A stretch of 64,000 nt of DNA from Chamaea fasciata (GCA_029207755.1 JARCOQ010000009.1:31952914-32016913), one strand, 5' to 3'; positions 1-13,519 are shown, counted from the stretch's first letter. Translations and numbers: made by a program. The notes: generated by a model not told the origin, from the letters alone.

Positions 1-839
1 AGCTCCTTTTGGAGCCCGCACCCTGACCATGCCTGGGGGGCACTGCTGAGGGAGGAGCTGGCAGGAATCCTTTGAAACCCCTTGGATTTGAAGCCTGTCA
101 GACAGGAACAGCGCTGGGAAAAGGCACAAGAATAACAAACCATGGGAAATGTTGGTTTTTCTAGAGTAGAAAGATGCCAGCCTGCCTAAATGTCGGATTT
201 CCCAGGGAGCTGTTTGGGCTCTTTGGGAAGATTTGGGTGTCAAGACAGCTTCCTTTTGGAGCCACAGCTCCAGGTCTGCTCCCAGAGGTGGCTGGAGTAC
301 GGCTGATCCCACCCAGACAACGAGAGAACTAAGCACCAGCATTTATCCATGGTTTACCTGTGGTTTATCCACAGGAAAGTGCTCCTGGCCCGCAGCGAAG
401 GCATCGCCCTGTTCAACATTGCACCTGAGATGGATCCTGCAACCCAGTGAGCTCACACTGTCTGCCATACTCCAAAAACATATTTAATCTCCTGGGAGCT
501 GATGGACATGGAATATAAAGCATCTCAGCAGATTGTCAATTCCAAAATCAGCAGAGGTGGAAGCTTTGAAATTGCTCTGGCCGCAGCATCCACCATGTAA
601 ACCTTTGTAAGCTGGAAGCTGATCACCAGCCCTCCCAAAATACAGGATTTCATCCACCTTGGGCCAAATCCCAGCTTGGATGTGGTGATCAAGTTTGACC
701 CACACACCAGGTGAAGCCAGTCCTGCAGTGTGGCAAATTTAAAAGGTGTCCTGGATCAAAGATGTAAAGATCTTACAAATGTTAATGATTCCAAGCAGAT
801 GCCAGGCATCTCAGATCTCTCCAGTGCATCAAGGGAGTT

Positions 840-1160
840 TACAAGAAGGCTGGAGAGGGATTTTTCACAAGGACCTGGAGTGCCAAGAGACAAGGAATGG
901 CTTCCCACTGCCAGAGGGCAGGGCTGGATGGGATATTGGGAAGGAATTGTTCCCTGGGAGGGTGGGCAGGCCCTGGCACAGGGTGCCCAGAGCAGCTGTG
1001 GCTGCCCCTGGATCCCTGGAAGTGTCCAAGGCCAGGCTGGACAGGGCTTGGAGCAGCCTGGGATAGTGGAAGGTGTCCCTGCCCATGGCAGGGGTGGCAC
1101 TGGATGAGATTTAAGGTCCCTTCCAACCCAAACCCTCCAATGAATCCACGATTCTATATT
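840..1160 (+). mobile_element. CR1 LINE 3' end, 5'-truncated
   Basis: The core motifs of the common CR1 tail in this window are present in order: GGAAGGAATTGTTCCCTGGG, GGGCAGGCCCTGGCACAGGG, GTGTCCAAGGCCAGGCTGGA, and GGTCCCTTCCAACCC close to the 3' end. The copy finishes near a degenerate GATTCTAT terminal repeat. Sense orientation, opposite to PRKG1. Confidence 0.92.
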
Positions 1161-1385
1161 ATTAGGAAGCTCTAAAGACTCACAGGAAAGTTTAGGAATG
1201 CTCCTGAACGGATCATCTCAGAGAATAAAATGCACTGCCGAGTGTTTCCCAGGGTGTGTGTTGGACCACAGCAAGCACACAAAGGTGAAAGGGAACCTCC
1301 CCCTCTAAAAGCTCTAATTCCGAGCAAATCCAATGGCTGGCACCTGCTCCAGTTCCAGGAAAATCACATTTTGTGCAGGCAGTCC

Positions 1386-1536
1386 TTGCCTTGGGACACT
1401 TTCAGGGATGCAGGGGCAACCACAGCTGCTCTGGGCACCCTGTGCCAGGGCCTGCCCACCCTCCCAGGGAACAATTCCTTCCCAATATCCCATCTAACCC
1501 TGCCCTCTGTTTAAAACCATTCCCCCCTTCTCCATT
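1386..1536 (-). mobile_element. CR1 LINE fragment
   Basis: An antisense copy of the CR1 tail containing CTGTGCCAGGGCCTGCCCAC and GGGAACAATTCCTTCCCAAT. The extreme 3' end of the element is missing, and the copy fades after CAGTTTAAAACC-like sequence (here TGTTTAAAACCATT). Confidence 0.88.
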
Positions 1537-4159
1537 ATTGGTCCATTTAAAATTCCCTCTCCATTCACCTCATGAAATCGCATCAGTGACCCTCAACTGC
1601 TCCATCAGAGAAGATGGCTAAAAAAGCAATAAATGTAAATATATATAATATAAATATATATAATACAAACACACATAGACACCAGCTCCTCCAGGTCACG
1701 CCCCTGCCAAACACAGCCATATGTTAAATGCAACCACAACGAGCATCCCGACAAATTAACGAGCTAATTAACACCAGCGCAGAAACATTGAGCAATCACA
1801 CCCTGTCCTCCCACCTCCAGAGGAAGCAGGAGGAGAATCTCATCTAGAGAAACAGGGGACTTGGATGGAAAACTCCCTTGAGACTGTGGCCCACAAAGGA
1901 ACCTCGAGAAGCCCTCATTAGTTAGGAAAAGAGAACAACAAAAATGCCACCAAATCCTTTTGACCTACCCTGAAATCTACCAAAATAATACCCCTTGAGT
2001 TTAATCAAATGTAGTATTCTAAATATGTGCTTCATTTAGCTGGTTGAAAACAAAATAAGAGCTTAATCAGTCTGGGCAACTCACCTCTGCCATGCCAAAG
2101 GAGAAAAGGAATTGACCCATTATACCTCCAGAAAAAGCAGTTAATTGCTTAAAATACACAGACTGATGTTTAGGAACAGCTTGAATTTTTTCCATCTGCA
2201 CTGCAAACCATCTGTTCTGCATGAGAGACTTCATGACTTCCCAGGTCCATTTCTAAATTGAAATGGATGTTTTAATGATGAAAAATGGGGAGAAGTGATG
2301 AATACTTCATTAAAACACATTATTTCCCTGTCAACTTTCTATTCTCCTGACTGTAAGCAAAAATAATGTCTGAGCAGAGTTAATGTCTCAGGTTATCAGA
2401 GCTGCAGATGCCTCTTGGCATTTGCCTGAACAAATAAGCTATTTCATAAACCTGCAAACAGAAATGATTCAATAAATTGGAATTTCTTTCCCTTCTAATG
2501 AAAACCAGAGTTCTCCAACTCTTTCAATTACCTCCATGGAACGCAAAAGACACTAAAGAGAGGGTTTTTCTCCCTGTTTGCTTCATTCTTAGGACCGTAA
2601 AGGCACGTTAAAAACGTCAATACCTTCTCAGGGCAGACTCATCCACACTTCTTTTGGCAAAATGTATTTAATTATTTCGATAAAACGCAAGGATATCATT
2701 TCCTACCACCATGATGAGGAACCAAAGTGTCCAAACCATTCATATCCATCACATAATAAACACTTTCTATAGCATTTCTCAGTGTATTTGCCAATTACCT
2801 CGTATTTTTTGGACTAAAGCAAGTGTCTGCTGAAGCACAGAGAAATGATGACAGAAATACTCAAGCTGGGCTTGCTTTTGTGCTCAGGCAATTTATTAAA
2901 GCAACAAGACATTCCAGCATGCCATCAAAGTGAAAAACAACAGGCTGGAGGAGAAGGATGGCATTGGAGCTCTGAATAAACCACCAAAAGCCTTGAAGGC
3001 ATCAAGCAGAAGGGAAAACCAGGCAAGTCCCAAGGTGCTCTGCTGTCCAATGCTCTGCTTGTGCCAAGACTTCCCCAAATAATCTGATTTTCAGCACGTC
3101 CCCTTCTGAAAACACCCAGCAGGAGACTTCTTAAAACCCTCCAAATATTGAAGGGGTCTCTCTGGCGCCTTCCCCAATCAATTTCCTTTTCAGCCACCTG
3201 AAGGATCAATAGACATTTCTAGAAACCTGAGCCTATTAACCCAGCTTAGAGTTTCTTATTAAAGCCATTTTATATGAAGAGATTCCAAATGAAATCAAAG
3301 CCAAACCCAAAAGGTGAGGGCAGCTACCTCAAAGCCAACCCCTGGAAATAACAGGCCAAGATCTTTGGGCTTTTCCCTGAGAACCTCCAGTCGAAACAAT
3401 TCCACACAACCTCCTTGGCACAGATACCCTGACCCTCTGAGAGGCTTTGATAAAAGGAATTCTGCTGGTTGAAATATCAAAATTTAAATCATCCAGGAAA
3501 ATTAAAGCAAATTCACTTTAGCCATCCAGATGTGGGACACAAAACTCTGCCCTTGAGTCCTCCTCCCTGAAGGTTTACGGAACAGCCCAATATCTGGAAA
3601 TATTCCCAAATAATGAACAGAGCAAGAGCTCCATGAAAGTGCAATGGTGTTTTTGTTATTGAAAAACAAAATTCTACTATACGGCCCAAAACTCCATTGA
3701 AAACCTCGTATTTTAATTAAAACCCTGATTTAACCAGGCAAATTCCAGCTTTCCAGCAGGCACAGAGCGATTTAGGAACAAGGAATCTTCCTGGATTTCT
3801 GCACGTTCATGGGAGCAGGATATGAGGAGGAAAAGGATGACAGCAGAGACGTTGGGCCATCGATCCATAATGAAACAGCTCTAAAGCAATAATGTTTGCC
3901 TTGCTCCGTGCCTGCTTCTTTTCTTCATAATTGATTTTGCACTGAAGGTCTCAGATTGCATAAGCAGCCTGAAAATCACGGCTGTGAGAACTGCCAGTTT
4001 CTTTTATTCCTCCTGTATCTTCTCCCAGCGAGTTAATCCCAGGTGGGAAACGCTGCCCTGATAAAACCCAACAATCCCAGCACTGGATTTTAATGAGCCG
4101 CTGCATTTTTTGCTGTTTCTCCAGCACAAGGACTTTACAAACGAGTTCTCTTTGCTTGT
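1537..4159. other. AT-rich single-copy intron sequence
   Basis: No gene or known repeat was recognised. The stretch is clearly more AT-rich than the CR1-bearing parts and includes a short AT microsatellite at about 1636-1668. Open frames are short and look random. Its unique, AT-rich nature makes it a candidate for conserved non-coding elements, which cannot be tested without an alignment. Confidence 0.6.
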
Positions 4160-4391
4160 GGAGCTGTGCCAGGGGGGGTTTAGGTTGGAGATCTGGGAAT
4201 GGTTCTTTCCCCAGAGGGTGCTGGGCACTGCCCAGGCTCCCCAGGGAATGGGCACAGCCCCGAGGCTGCCAGAGCTCCAGGAGTGCTTGGACACCGCTCC
4301 CAGGGATGCCCAGGGTGGGATTGTTGGGATTAGGAGTTGGATCAATGATTCCTGTGGGTCCTCCCCAGCTCAGGATATTCTGTGGTTCTAC
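4160..4391 (+). mobile_element. CR1-type LINE 3' end, second subfamily
   Basis: The segment runs GAGCTGTGCCAGGGGGGGTT, CCCCAGAGGGTGCTGGGCAC, CTCCCCAGGGAATGGGCACA, then ends with AGCTCAGGATATTCTGTGGT. This differs from the common tail seen elsewhere but has the expected CR1 layout and terminal TTCTGTG motif. A diverged partner in reverse orientation lies at 19141-19360. Confidence 0.8.
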
Positions 4392-5686
4392 CCACACCCT
4401 CAGCTGCAGCCTGATACTGCCATCTGCCCCTCTGCTGGACAAAAACCCCACACATTTATTTAAAATATCCCATTTCACACACCCTTAAAGGAAGAATTAT
4501 ATAAAAATACACAAAATCCTTTCATGGCAGTGAAAAACATTACGCCGAGTCTACAGGTCATTGCCAAAGGCAAGGAGCAAAATGGGATCTGATTCCTGGG
4601 AGCTGCCAGCAGCCTTTGAAACCAATTTTGGCATCACTATAAAACACATTTCTGTTGGTTCAGGGAAGGAGAAGCAACAATGGAAATCCAGCTTTTAAAC
4701 CAGGTCTGAAAGAACTTGGGGTAAAACATCTGTCTGTCATTAGAATTCCTCTGCAGCAGAAATCCTCCAGGCGACCCCAGATGTGTATGCTACATTGTAT
4801 TAATTATATTATTCACATTATAGCAATCCCTTCATACAGAAACTGCTGTGTTTCTCTTGGATCCGGACTTTAAACTTTTTCGACGCGGAGCCAAAAGGAT
4901 TTTCAAGTTTGGGTTTATTTTCCTTTCCATATATAGCCCTCCTTTCAAACTGAGAATTCTTCCATATGTAATATAAGAAGAAAGGCAAGATTTAGATATA
5001 CACCAACTAAGGACAAAAGAATTCACCGAGATAAATGCACAAGCACAATAAATTCTATCCTTTCTTAAAAAAAAAAAAATCGAAAATAAAATATTGTCTC
5101 CAAACCAGTTTGCTTAAAATCTTGATTTTTAAGCCAAGAAACCACCACCAAGTAGAAGTTGTTACTCAGCCTATTCCATCACTTTAAAGAGCTGCATACC
5201 TAAAGTGCATCAGGTTTTCAAATGCCCTTTTCACGGAGCCGCCTGCCAAAACTTGTCTGGATTCACATTGCAGACAAACTGTTCTTCCCCTGGACAAGTC
5301 ACGGAAAAAATTCCATTTAAAAGCAGAGGGGGGAAGGACAGCTGAGACATGCATGGTGAAATCCTGCTTGAATCACACTATTATTAAACCTTAATGGAGG
5401 AACAAGAGGTAGCTGAACCCCAGCAATGAGAACAGCTGTGTTTGCTGTGCCAGTGCTCGGGGAAGGGATGGCCCAAGGTAACCGAGCTCCTCTCACAGGT
5501 TGTAAAACAAGCCTGGGATCTTGGAAACAAATCCTGGGCACTTCAGCAGTCACTGGCTCAGTGTCACTCGCTTCCCTAGCAGGAGGTTGCCTTTAATTCC
5601 TAATTACACCAGATTTGGGTGTGTAAATTTTTGGGGTGGGGCTCTGCTGCCACTTGTGGAATCTGCAGACACAGGATGCCACGCTA
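4392..5686. other. Single-copy intron sequence
   Basis: No gene seen. It contains a 13-base A run at 5067-5079 and otherwise unremarkable AT-rich sequence. Confidence 0.55.
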
Positions 5687-5990
5687 GTTTGGCTTGAAAG
5701 GGACTTAAAGCCCACCCAGCGCCATCTCTGCCATGGGCAGGGACACCTCCCACTATCCCAGGTTGTTCCTGGTCCAGCCTGGCCTTGGACACGTCCAGGG
5801 ATCCAGGGGCAGCCACATCTGCTCTGGGCACCCTGTGCCAGGGCCTGCCCACCCTGCCAGGGAACAATTCCTTCCCAGTGTCTCACCTAAACCTCTCATC
5901 TCTCCTCTTCAGTTCAAAACCTTGTCCTGTCTCTCTGTGCCCATGTAAGAAGTGCCCCTGCTGTTTTTCCAGGTGCTGAAAGGCTGCAGT
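5687..5990 (-). mobile_element. CR1 LINE 3' fragment
   Basis: An antisense copy. From low to high coordinates it has the GGGACTTAAAGCCCACCCAG end, CCATGGGCAGGGACACCTCC, CTGTGCCAGGGCCTGCCCAC, then CAGTTCAAAACCTTGTCCTG and AGGTGCTGAAAGGCTGC, so it extends further 5' in the element than most copies nearby. Confidence 0.88.
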
Positions 5991-6504
5991 GAGTTCTGCC
6001 CTCCCTCTCACAGAAAAGGCCACTGTGATTTTTCTCTCCACAAGTAATAAAAGAAAATAGCCAAGAGCCAGAGGCCACAGGGGAGGAGCTCTCAGCCAGC
6101 TCCCACTGCCGACAGGTCTTCCATCATCAAAACAAAAGAGAGAATGAACCATTGTCTCCTGACTGCAGCACCAAAACCACACTTTTCAGATCTGCGTGGA
6201 GAAAAGCAACACCACAATGGCTAAATATATCCCAGTCCCTGGGGTGTGGAACTCGGCTCTTCAGCCTGTCCTTCACTGTGTGAGCCAGAAACCTGAGGAG
6301 TTCAGCCCTTATTCAGCTCCTCGTTGTGCTCCTGCTGCCTTTTTGGGGAAGAGGGGTTGGTTTCCTGGGGTCATTTCCATGGTTCCAGCAGCTGTGCAGC
6401 TAGGTCCTGCTTTTCTCTGCCTCTACAACTGCATTTCTCCAACTGCCCTGGAATTCCTGGGGATTGACCCCTCTCAGGATACCAAACAAGGAGGAGAAAG
6501 GAGT

Positions 6505-6828
6505 GTCTGAAGGGAACCTACAAGGAAGATAAAGAGGGACTGTAGATGAGGACCTGGAGTGCCAGGACACAGGGAATGGCTTCCCACTGCCAGAGAACAG
6601 GGCTGGATGGGATATTGGGAAGGAATTGTTCCCTGGGAGGGTGGGCAGGCCCTGGAATGGATTTCCCAGAGCAGCTGTGGCTGCCCCTGGATCCCTGGAA
6701 GTGTCCAAGGCCAGGCTGGACCAGGAACAACCTGGTCCATGGAAGGTGTCCTTGCACATGGTTACAACTGGATGGGCTTCAAGGTCCCTCCCATCCCAAA
6801 CCATTCCATGATTCCACAATTCCATTAC
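6505..6828 (+). mobile_element. CR1 LINE 3' end
   Basis: A sense copy from GAACCTACAAGGAAGATAAA through GGAAGGAATTGTTCCCTGGG and GTGTCCAAGGCCAGGCTGGA to the terminal CCATGATTCCACAATTCCAT, a degenerate form of the CR1 8-bp end repeat. A short internal change replaces the usual CTGGCACAGGG by CTGGAATGG. Confidence 0.92.
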
Positions 6829-9800
6829 CTTTACTCTAAGCAGTTGTGTTTGAACTGCAGACCTCTGAGGAGATTTTTTTCTCCTCCCAAAATTTGTTAC
6901 ACTGACGCTATTTACAATAACATTTCAGGCAGCGCTGGGCAAAGCCATTATTAAAGTAATTATTTTCCAATCCCAGTCTCTGAGGTTTACAGGGAAGCAC
7001 ACATTTTGCTGGGAAATGGATGCTGACAGGGAGATTAACAGGAAATATTCCTAAATGCCTTTCTCCAAGACTGGTAATTAGCATCAAAATCTGTAATCTT
7101 TAGGAAAATAAGGACACTCCGTACACAGAAGTTGTTCCTTTAGGGACACTGCCTCTGCCTGTTTGGGTTTCTGAGACCCTAAATCCCTGGAGACTTCCAC
7201 CATGAGATTATATCAGTGCAAGACATGGCCAGGCAGGCCTGATTACCAAAAATACCAAATTGAGATTACATAAAACGAGTGGGAAGACTGACAAAAAATA
7301 AAAAAGCAGGGTTTTGATCAAACAATTCATGGCATTTCTGACTGGGAATGCAAATGAATTCATCTCAGTGACCTTAAAAATGAACTGAAGCAAGGGGTCC
7401 TTGGAGGCACAGAGTGAGAATAGGAGGCTTTTTTCTCAGAGAGTGAGATAATGCTTGGAGTAGAGCTTTTTAATACATTGTGCTCAGTAAATTCAACTCA
7501 GGGACCAAACTCCTGTGGAATATTTGATTTCTGGCATGGAAACTACTACACTGAATTCCTAAATCATTCTGCAGTAAGTTTGGTTTTGGAGGCTCCAGAA
7601 CATTTCTTTTCTGGATTTGTACTCAGTCACTAATCACTTTCATAGGCATTTAGTAACAAATAATGGCAGTTTTTCTGAAAAACGCTTTATTTTTCTTTCT
7701 TATGCAAGAGCCACGTTCTGTTCCCATTTTTTTCCCATAGGAAACTGCTGATCTTAGCAGTACCCAAACTTTGGAAGAAATGTCAACAGAGGAGACGTGG
7801 AAAAAATTCCCACCCTGCCGAACGTAATTTTTTCCTGTCTCCCATAATACGTTCCCAAGAAAGCCTGAAATATAATACAGCCATATTTACTTTTGGAGGG
7901 GTCATCCAGCTTCTGCAGCATTCCCCATAGGGTGCCATCACCAGGGATGTTTCATCCCTGTCAGTGTCTGGATCCCAGCTTCCACAGGAGTTTGGGCAGG
8001 AAGCAGGAAATGGAGCCCTTCAGCTGGCAGGTGCTTCCCAAAACATCACTCTAGTTTGTTTGTTTTTTTCCCCTACCTCTGCTCCAAAACTCTCCTTCTT
8101 TTCACATCACCTCACTTGGGCTGGTTTTGAGATGTTAAATCCTGGAAAACCCCTGCGATGGAGAGCCCACAGTCTCTTCAAACATCCTTGCTCTGGTTGT
8201 GCCTGCAGCAAGAGCTCAGGGAGCAAGGGATGGAAATCCACCTCGCCTTGCTTAACTTGGCTGATGCTCATTTGGTTTTCCACTAATTAGCGATCATGGA
8301 GATGTACTAGGGTTGGAGGGATGGAGGAGAAGGAATTTTTCTTCCCCTTGTCCAGGCTGGATGACAGACACTGGAGCTATTGGGAGTCCAAGCCTTTCCT
8401 CAGGCCACCCCAGCAGTCTGGCACAACAGAAACGCCTCCTAGCAAGGACACCGGGGGAAATCCCTCATTATTTCTTGTCTCTATCTAAAGCCTCCTTCAG
8501 TCTAAGCTCACCAACAACGCTGAATCACTCCTGGTTCGAGTGAAACATAAAAAAAGAAACCTCAGGACTGCAAACACAGACACAGAATCTAAAATTAACA
8601 AAAGGAAAACCTCTCCGCCGCCGCCATGGGTTTTCTCAGAGCTCAGCGGCCCCGTCTCACCACCCCAAAGTGCCAGCAATTCCCTCTCCCACATCCCCCA
8701 GAACCGTCTGCACCCCAGACAGGGCCCGCTCTGAGGCTCCCAGGGGCTGTCCCTTCCCTTTCCCCAGCACTAATCAACATCATTTTGAAAGAGCAACGGG
8801 ATGTGTCATCCCCATGAGCTCCAGCACCCCTCCTGCAGTCATCCCACGGTGTTTCAGTGACACCAGACACATCACAGTTATTCCTTCTGCTCCCTTCCAA
8901 CAGGCTCCTCGCCACAGCTGCTCTGCTGGTACCTATGCATGTGCAACTGCCTCAGACAGCAGCCGAAAAACTCCTCCAAAATGTGATTTTCGCAGTGAAA
9001 AAGCTGTGGTTTTACCTTCAGGAGCCTCATCAGTGGACAAAGCTTTCCTTTCACCCTGCTGTGTTTTTGAGGCACGGGTTGCTGCCCTGTTTCTGCATCG
9101 ACCTGGGTGCCAGGGAAAGAGTATTCCATTAAAACCAAAGCCAGTCAGGCTTTGGCAGCTGGCACAGCAGCTCTCCCAAGCACGGAGGAGGTTCAGGAGA
9201 TGACAGTTACCCAGTTGCTTTCCAGCAGGGAAGCAGCAAAAATCATCTGTGTGCAGTGGGCAGGCTCCCGGTGCCAGCTGCAAAGTCCTGCCAGTTAAGG
9301 TGAACAACCATTTAATTTTCTTGCAGAGAGGGACAGGATTGACTTCCCATTCCAAGCGACCCTGAGAAAGGTCAGCAGACACCAGGAAATACTGAAATAT
9401 TGTGTCAAAACCCAAGCCAAAACGGGTTTCAATGTGCTCCAAGGCAGGGCCTGAGAGATTTGACATCCCCAAAATCCAAAGTGCAGAGGAGCTCCAGGAA
9501 ATGGTAACAAACTCCAGCAGGAACACCTGGAATGCTTGTGATGCCCCAGCTCTACAACTGCCACACAATTCCTGCTGCCAGATAAACAGTTTCTTCCTCC
9601 GCTCAGCTTTTAAAAGGGAATTCCTTAGGTAAAAGCACTCTGTGTCCCCACTGCTGAACTCCTCAGCCACCTTCCCAGCTTCTCATGGCAAGGGATTTTG
9701 GTCAACTACTGCTGAAAATTACGGTAAAATTTACACAGGAGCTCAGGGAATGTCAGCAATTACCAGCATGACCTCAAGGCTTAGAGAGGAATCGAGATTA

Positions 9801-11126
9801 GAGGGAGACTTGTTTTTCTGCAATGATTTGGTGGCAGATGGTGACTTTTATTTAGCCCTTCTGAAGAAAAGTAGCCTTGAAATGGGCACTTTCCCAGCTT
9901 CATTAACATGATATTGAGAGAAATATCAAATGTCTAAAGCAGGGACAATTCCCAGAGCCTCACACAATCCTTAACAAATCCAAACTCTCGTGCTGCAATC
10001 TGCTTGGTGGCTTTTGGAGATGTGAGCCTCCAATTTTTGCTGCTTTTTCCTCTGTGCTTTCCAAGTTTGTTCTGCAGTAAAACCAGCTCAGCTTCTTCAC
10101 TCTTTGCTTGTAAAATTCCGAGTGTTTTCCAGCTCTCAGCAGAGGCTGAGACCACTCAGTTCTTCCACCTGCTTTTTGTTTGCTAACAGGTAAAACAAAT
10201 AACCAGCAGCTCTTCTCTTTCAAGTAACCTGAGCATCTTCTCAACCCACCCTGAGCAGCCTCACTGAACCCTCTGGGCTTGCAACAGGACTGAAGTGACC
10301 CCCACACTCCAAAAGTTTAAAGTAAGAGCAAGGAAAGAGTCAAACAAGCCAGCAAAAGTTAAAGCACTTAATGAAGGGTCAGAAGCCACCAGCATTACAT
10401 TCAAAAGGACAAAGTGTAGCTAAATAGTCGAGATAAACCAGACATGGCTACAAATTTAAGAAAATATTGCCATGTTTTGCCCTCTCTGGATTGAAAACAC
10501 TCTTCTGCTTGGATAATTCTATCTGAAGTACCTGCCAGCCTCCCCCTGCCTGAAGAAAATCCATGTGCTGGCTGCTCCTGTGCCTGAGGCTCAGGAGGAT
10601 GTGTTTACACCGGTGACATTTCACAAACTGTGTCCCCATTCCCCTCCCACTCAGTGCTTCACAGAGACAGCAACCAAGCCTGGACTGATTCCTGCTAACA
10701 GGAATAAAAATGCTCCCTTTCAGCTGATAAATGGGCACGGGTCAAGAGGAAATCAATTACAGACAGAAAATACACATTTCGAACCTGTACATTTAAACAA
10801 CTCCTTTATAAGTGCTGAGATACAGCCGAGATATCTTCAAATCTTTTTTACACAGCTAAAAACCCTGCGCTTCTTGCTGGCTTGCAGCAGCACATATGGC
10901 ATGCCAGAAAGCACATAAAGGAATCATATGAACAAACAGCTCCCGCTACATAAATGAAAGCAAAATCAATTCTCCATCCACTTACTGTTGAATGAAAACC
11001 ATCCAGAACCATTAAACATTACAGGGGGGGAAAGGCTCTACAAAGAGGAAAAGGAAATTAAAGAATTGAATTTGTTTAACTCAAATCACGCACTTCTATT
11101 TTGCTGTAAGGTTTATGATTTCGCTG
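6829..11126. other. Single-copy intron sequence
   Basis: No known gene or repeat was recognised. A 245-codon open frame on the minus strand (8933-9670) and a strong Kozak-like start (8616-8629, plus strand) are treated under findings. Most of the rest is AT-rich and featureless to the eye. Confidence 0.55.
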
Positions 11127-11190
11127 ATCATGGAATCCCAGGATGGTTTGGGTGGGAAGGGACCTTAAGGACCATCCAGTCCCATTATTC
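11127..11190 (-). mobile_element. Short CR1 3'-terminal remnant
   Basis: ATCATGGAATCCCAGGATGG followed by TTTGGGTGGGAAGGGACCTT is the reverse complement of the last bases of a CR1 copy. The element is truncated to about 65 bp. Confidence 0.8.
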
Positions 11191-13044
11191 ATATTCCCAA
11201 CACTCTCTCACCCCTCCTGCAGCTCCACAGCTATTTAAATCTATTACCTTGTGTTTATTTATTCTGCAGTGCAATCCACAAAAACGCTCAGGTTAAACCT
11301 GCCCCATCATAAATTCCAAGAGGCAATCTCCAGCTGAAGGAATTAGTTACTCAAAGCGCTCTCAGCTCCCAGAAAGCGTGTATAAAACAACTCAGCCCAA
11401 CTTAAATCATATCAGATTTGTACCCAAAAAAAAAAAAAAAAAATCCTGAATCCTATGTGGAGCTGCCAGCCCTCATTAATCATGTCCTGATGAATGGAAC
11501 TTTTTCCAGTGCTGGCAACAGAGATTTGCTCTGAAACGGTGGAAATGTTTCAGGTTAATCTTTTTGACAAAGCAGTCAATTCAGTGAAATAACTTCCTCC
11601 ACATCCCCTGCATCCCCAGCTAGGATAAATCTAAGGAGCTGGGCTGGAGCTGAGGAATCCAGGCTGATTTCTCTCAACTGCAGACCAAGCCAAATTTTTT
11701 TTTTCCCTGTTTCAGTGTCTTGGTTAAACTCCTCAGGGAACCTTGGGACATATTTTCACATGTTCAGCTGATGATCTGCTTGGAGAGGCTTCCAGATGGG
11801 TTTGGGAAGACAAGCTGAAAAATGCATGGTCATGTTCTCCTCTAAAATGCTGCTGTGAGGGGCCAAGCTGACCTTTGCTGAAGTGTATTTTAAGAACAAG
11901 AGTCACTTGGGGAATACTTCATGTCTTGGGATAAATATGTTTAGCTGGAAACGAGACCTGAACAAGAACAGGCTGCGTGTCACAGCCTACTGTACTTACA
12001 GTAGCTTTTCTTTACAAAAGAGGGACACAAAAATGAGAATTTTGAAGTTTTCTTTGACCCTTTTAGAACTGAGCATGGCAAGTGCAGCATCACAGCACCA
12101 CAGCAGAGAATGTTTCATCAAAATGTTGTTTTCTGATGGGAAACCCCACTCCTCATTTTAACAGGCTCCAAAAGGCGTTTTTATACCACTGGGTGCTGAA
12201 ATTTTATTGTACAACACGTGTTTATCCTGAATTAAGCTTTTTCCACCTTTCTGAAAACACTTGACAATAATGGTTAAGGTTTGGGGTTTTTTTCCTTAGC
12301 CTGCAATTCTTTAAACAGGCCTGGGACAGAGGCACTGGGAATTTAAAGAATTTTTGAAACCCTCCAGGGATGGCAATTCCACCACCGCCCTGGGCCACTG
12401 AAGGCGAGGGCCAGAGCAGAACCTTTTATTTTATCTGCTCTCAGATTTAAAGTTAATTCTTCGCTGTTCAAAAATCTAATCATCTCCTTCTCAGAATTGT
12501 AACTTGCGGGATTCTTTCTGAAAGGATTACTTTACACACACACACACACACACACAAAAAAAAATCAAATTATAAACTTCCCTTCACTGCAAGTAGAAAG
12601 GGAAGTGTAAGGAAGGTCATCGCTGATGGTGCTGGCTGAAGGTCACTCTGCTCTGGCTGAGCTTTTAAATAGCAGAAAAACCAACAGAGATCAGCAGCAC
12701 AGAGTCGAAGGTGACACGTAATAGTGAGACTCGGGATTGCAGTGGGTGGGAGGGGAGGTCTGGCTGCAAATATTTACACAAATGGGAACAGATTTAGGAC
12801 AGGCTGAGCCAGCCCATCCAACCACGAGGCAAAGCAAGGCTTACTCTGAACGACCCCGAGTTTGATATTTACTGTGTCCTCTGGGGATTCAGGCCTGGCT
12901 TAGGCGAAGTCAGGGCAATAAAAATGAAGTCCAGCTCCTGGAGTCTGGTAATAACTCAGCAATCGAAAGGATTAGAAAGAGGAGGTTAATCCTGGGGCTA
13001 GAACTAGAAGCAGGGTGCCCGTGCTGAGCCCAAACCAGACACTC
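11191..13044. other. Single-copy intron sequence with simple repeats
   Basis: No gene recognised. It holds an 18-base A run at 11426-11443 and the (AC)n tract listed separately. Confidence 0.55.
12534..12564. repeat. (AC)n microsatellite with A tail
   Basis: About eleven AC units are followed directly by a run of nine A. It is likely length-polymorphic. Confidence 0.95.
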
Positions 13045-13519
13045 ATGATCCAGCAGGGCCAGGGAGCTCCTGGAGCGGGGCCAGCGGAGGCTGCGCAGCT
13101 GAGGAAGGGCCTGGAGCATGTGGGAAATGGCCAGGAAAGGCTGAGGGAGCCGGGGCTGTTCAGCCTGGAGAGGAGCCCCAGCTGAGAGGGGCCCCGAGCC
13201 CTGGGTGTCCCTGTGTGCAGGGAGGGCTCCCAGCAGGGCCCAGGCTCTGCTGCGGGGGCCCAGCAATGGCCCCAGAGCCACGGGCAGGGCCTGAGCCCAG
13301 CAATTCCCCCTGCACAGGAGGCACAGCTTCTTCCCTGGGCAGTGCCCGGCCCTGAACACATTGTCCACACGGCCTGGGGGGCTCCTCCCTGGGGCTGTGG
13401 CAGAGCTGTGTGCGCACAATGCTGTGCCCTGGGCTCTGGGATGGCCCTGCTGGAGCACGGAGGTGGCACCACGTGCCCACCCAGCTCCCTGCAGCCTCAG
13501 CCATCCCGGGATCCTGTGG
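13045..13519 (+). mobile_element. CR1 LINE 3' end, GC-rich subfamily, inverted-pair copy A
   Basis: A sense copy running from GCAGGGCCAGGGAGCTCCTG through GCTGTTCAGCCTGGAGAGGA, a classic CR1 segment, to a 3' end at GGGATCCTGTGG. Positions 13131-13500 are the reverse complement of 19781-20150 with a single mismatch (13326 versus 19955). The body is different from the more common CR1 tail in this window and very GC-rich. Confidence 0.85.
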
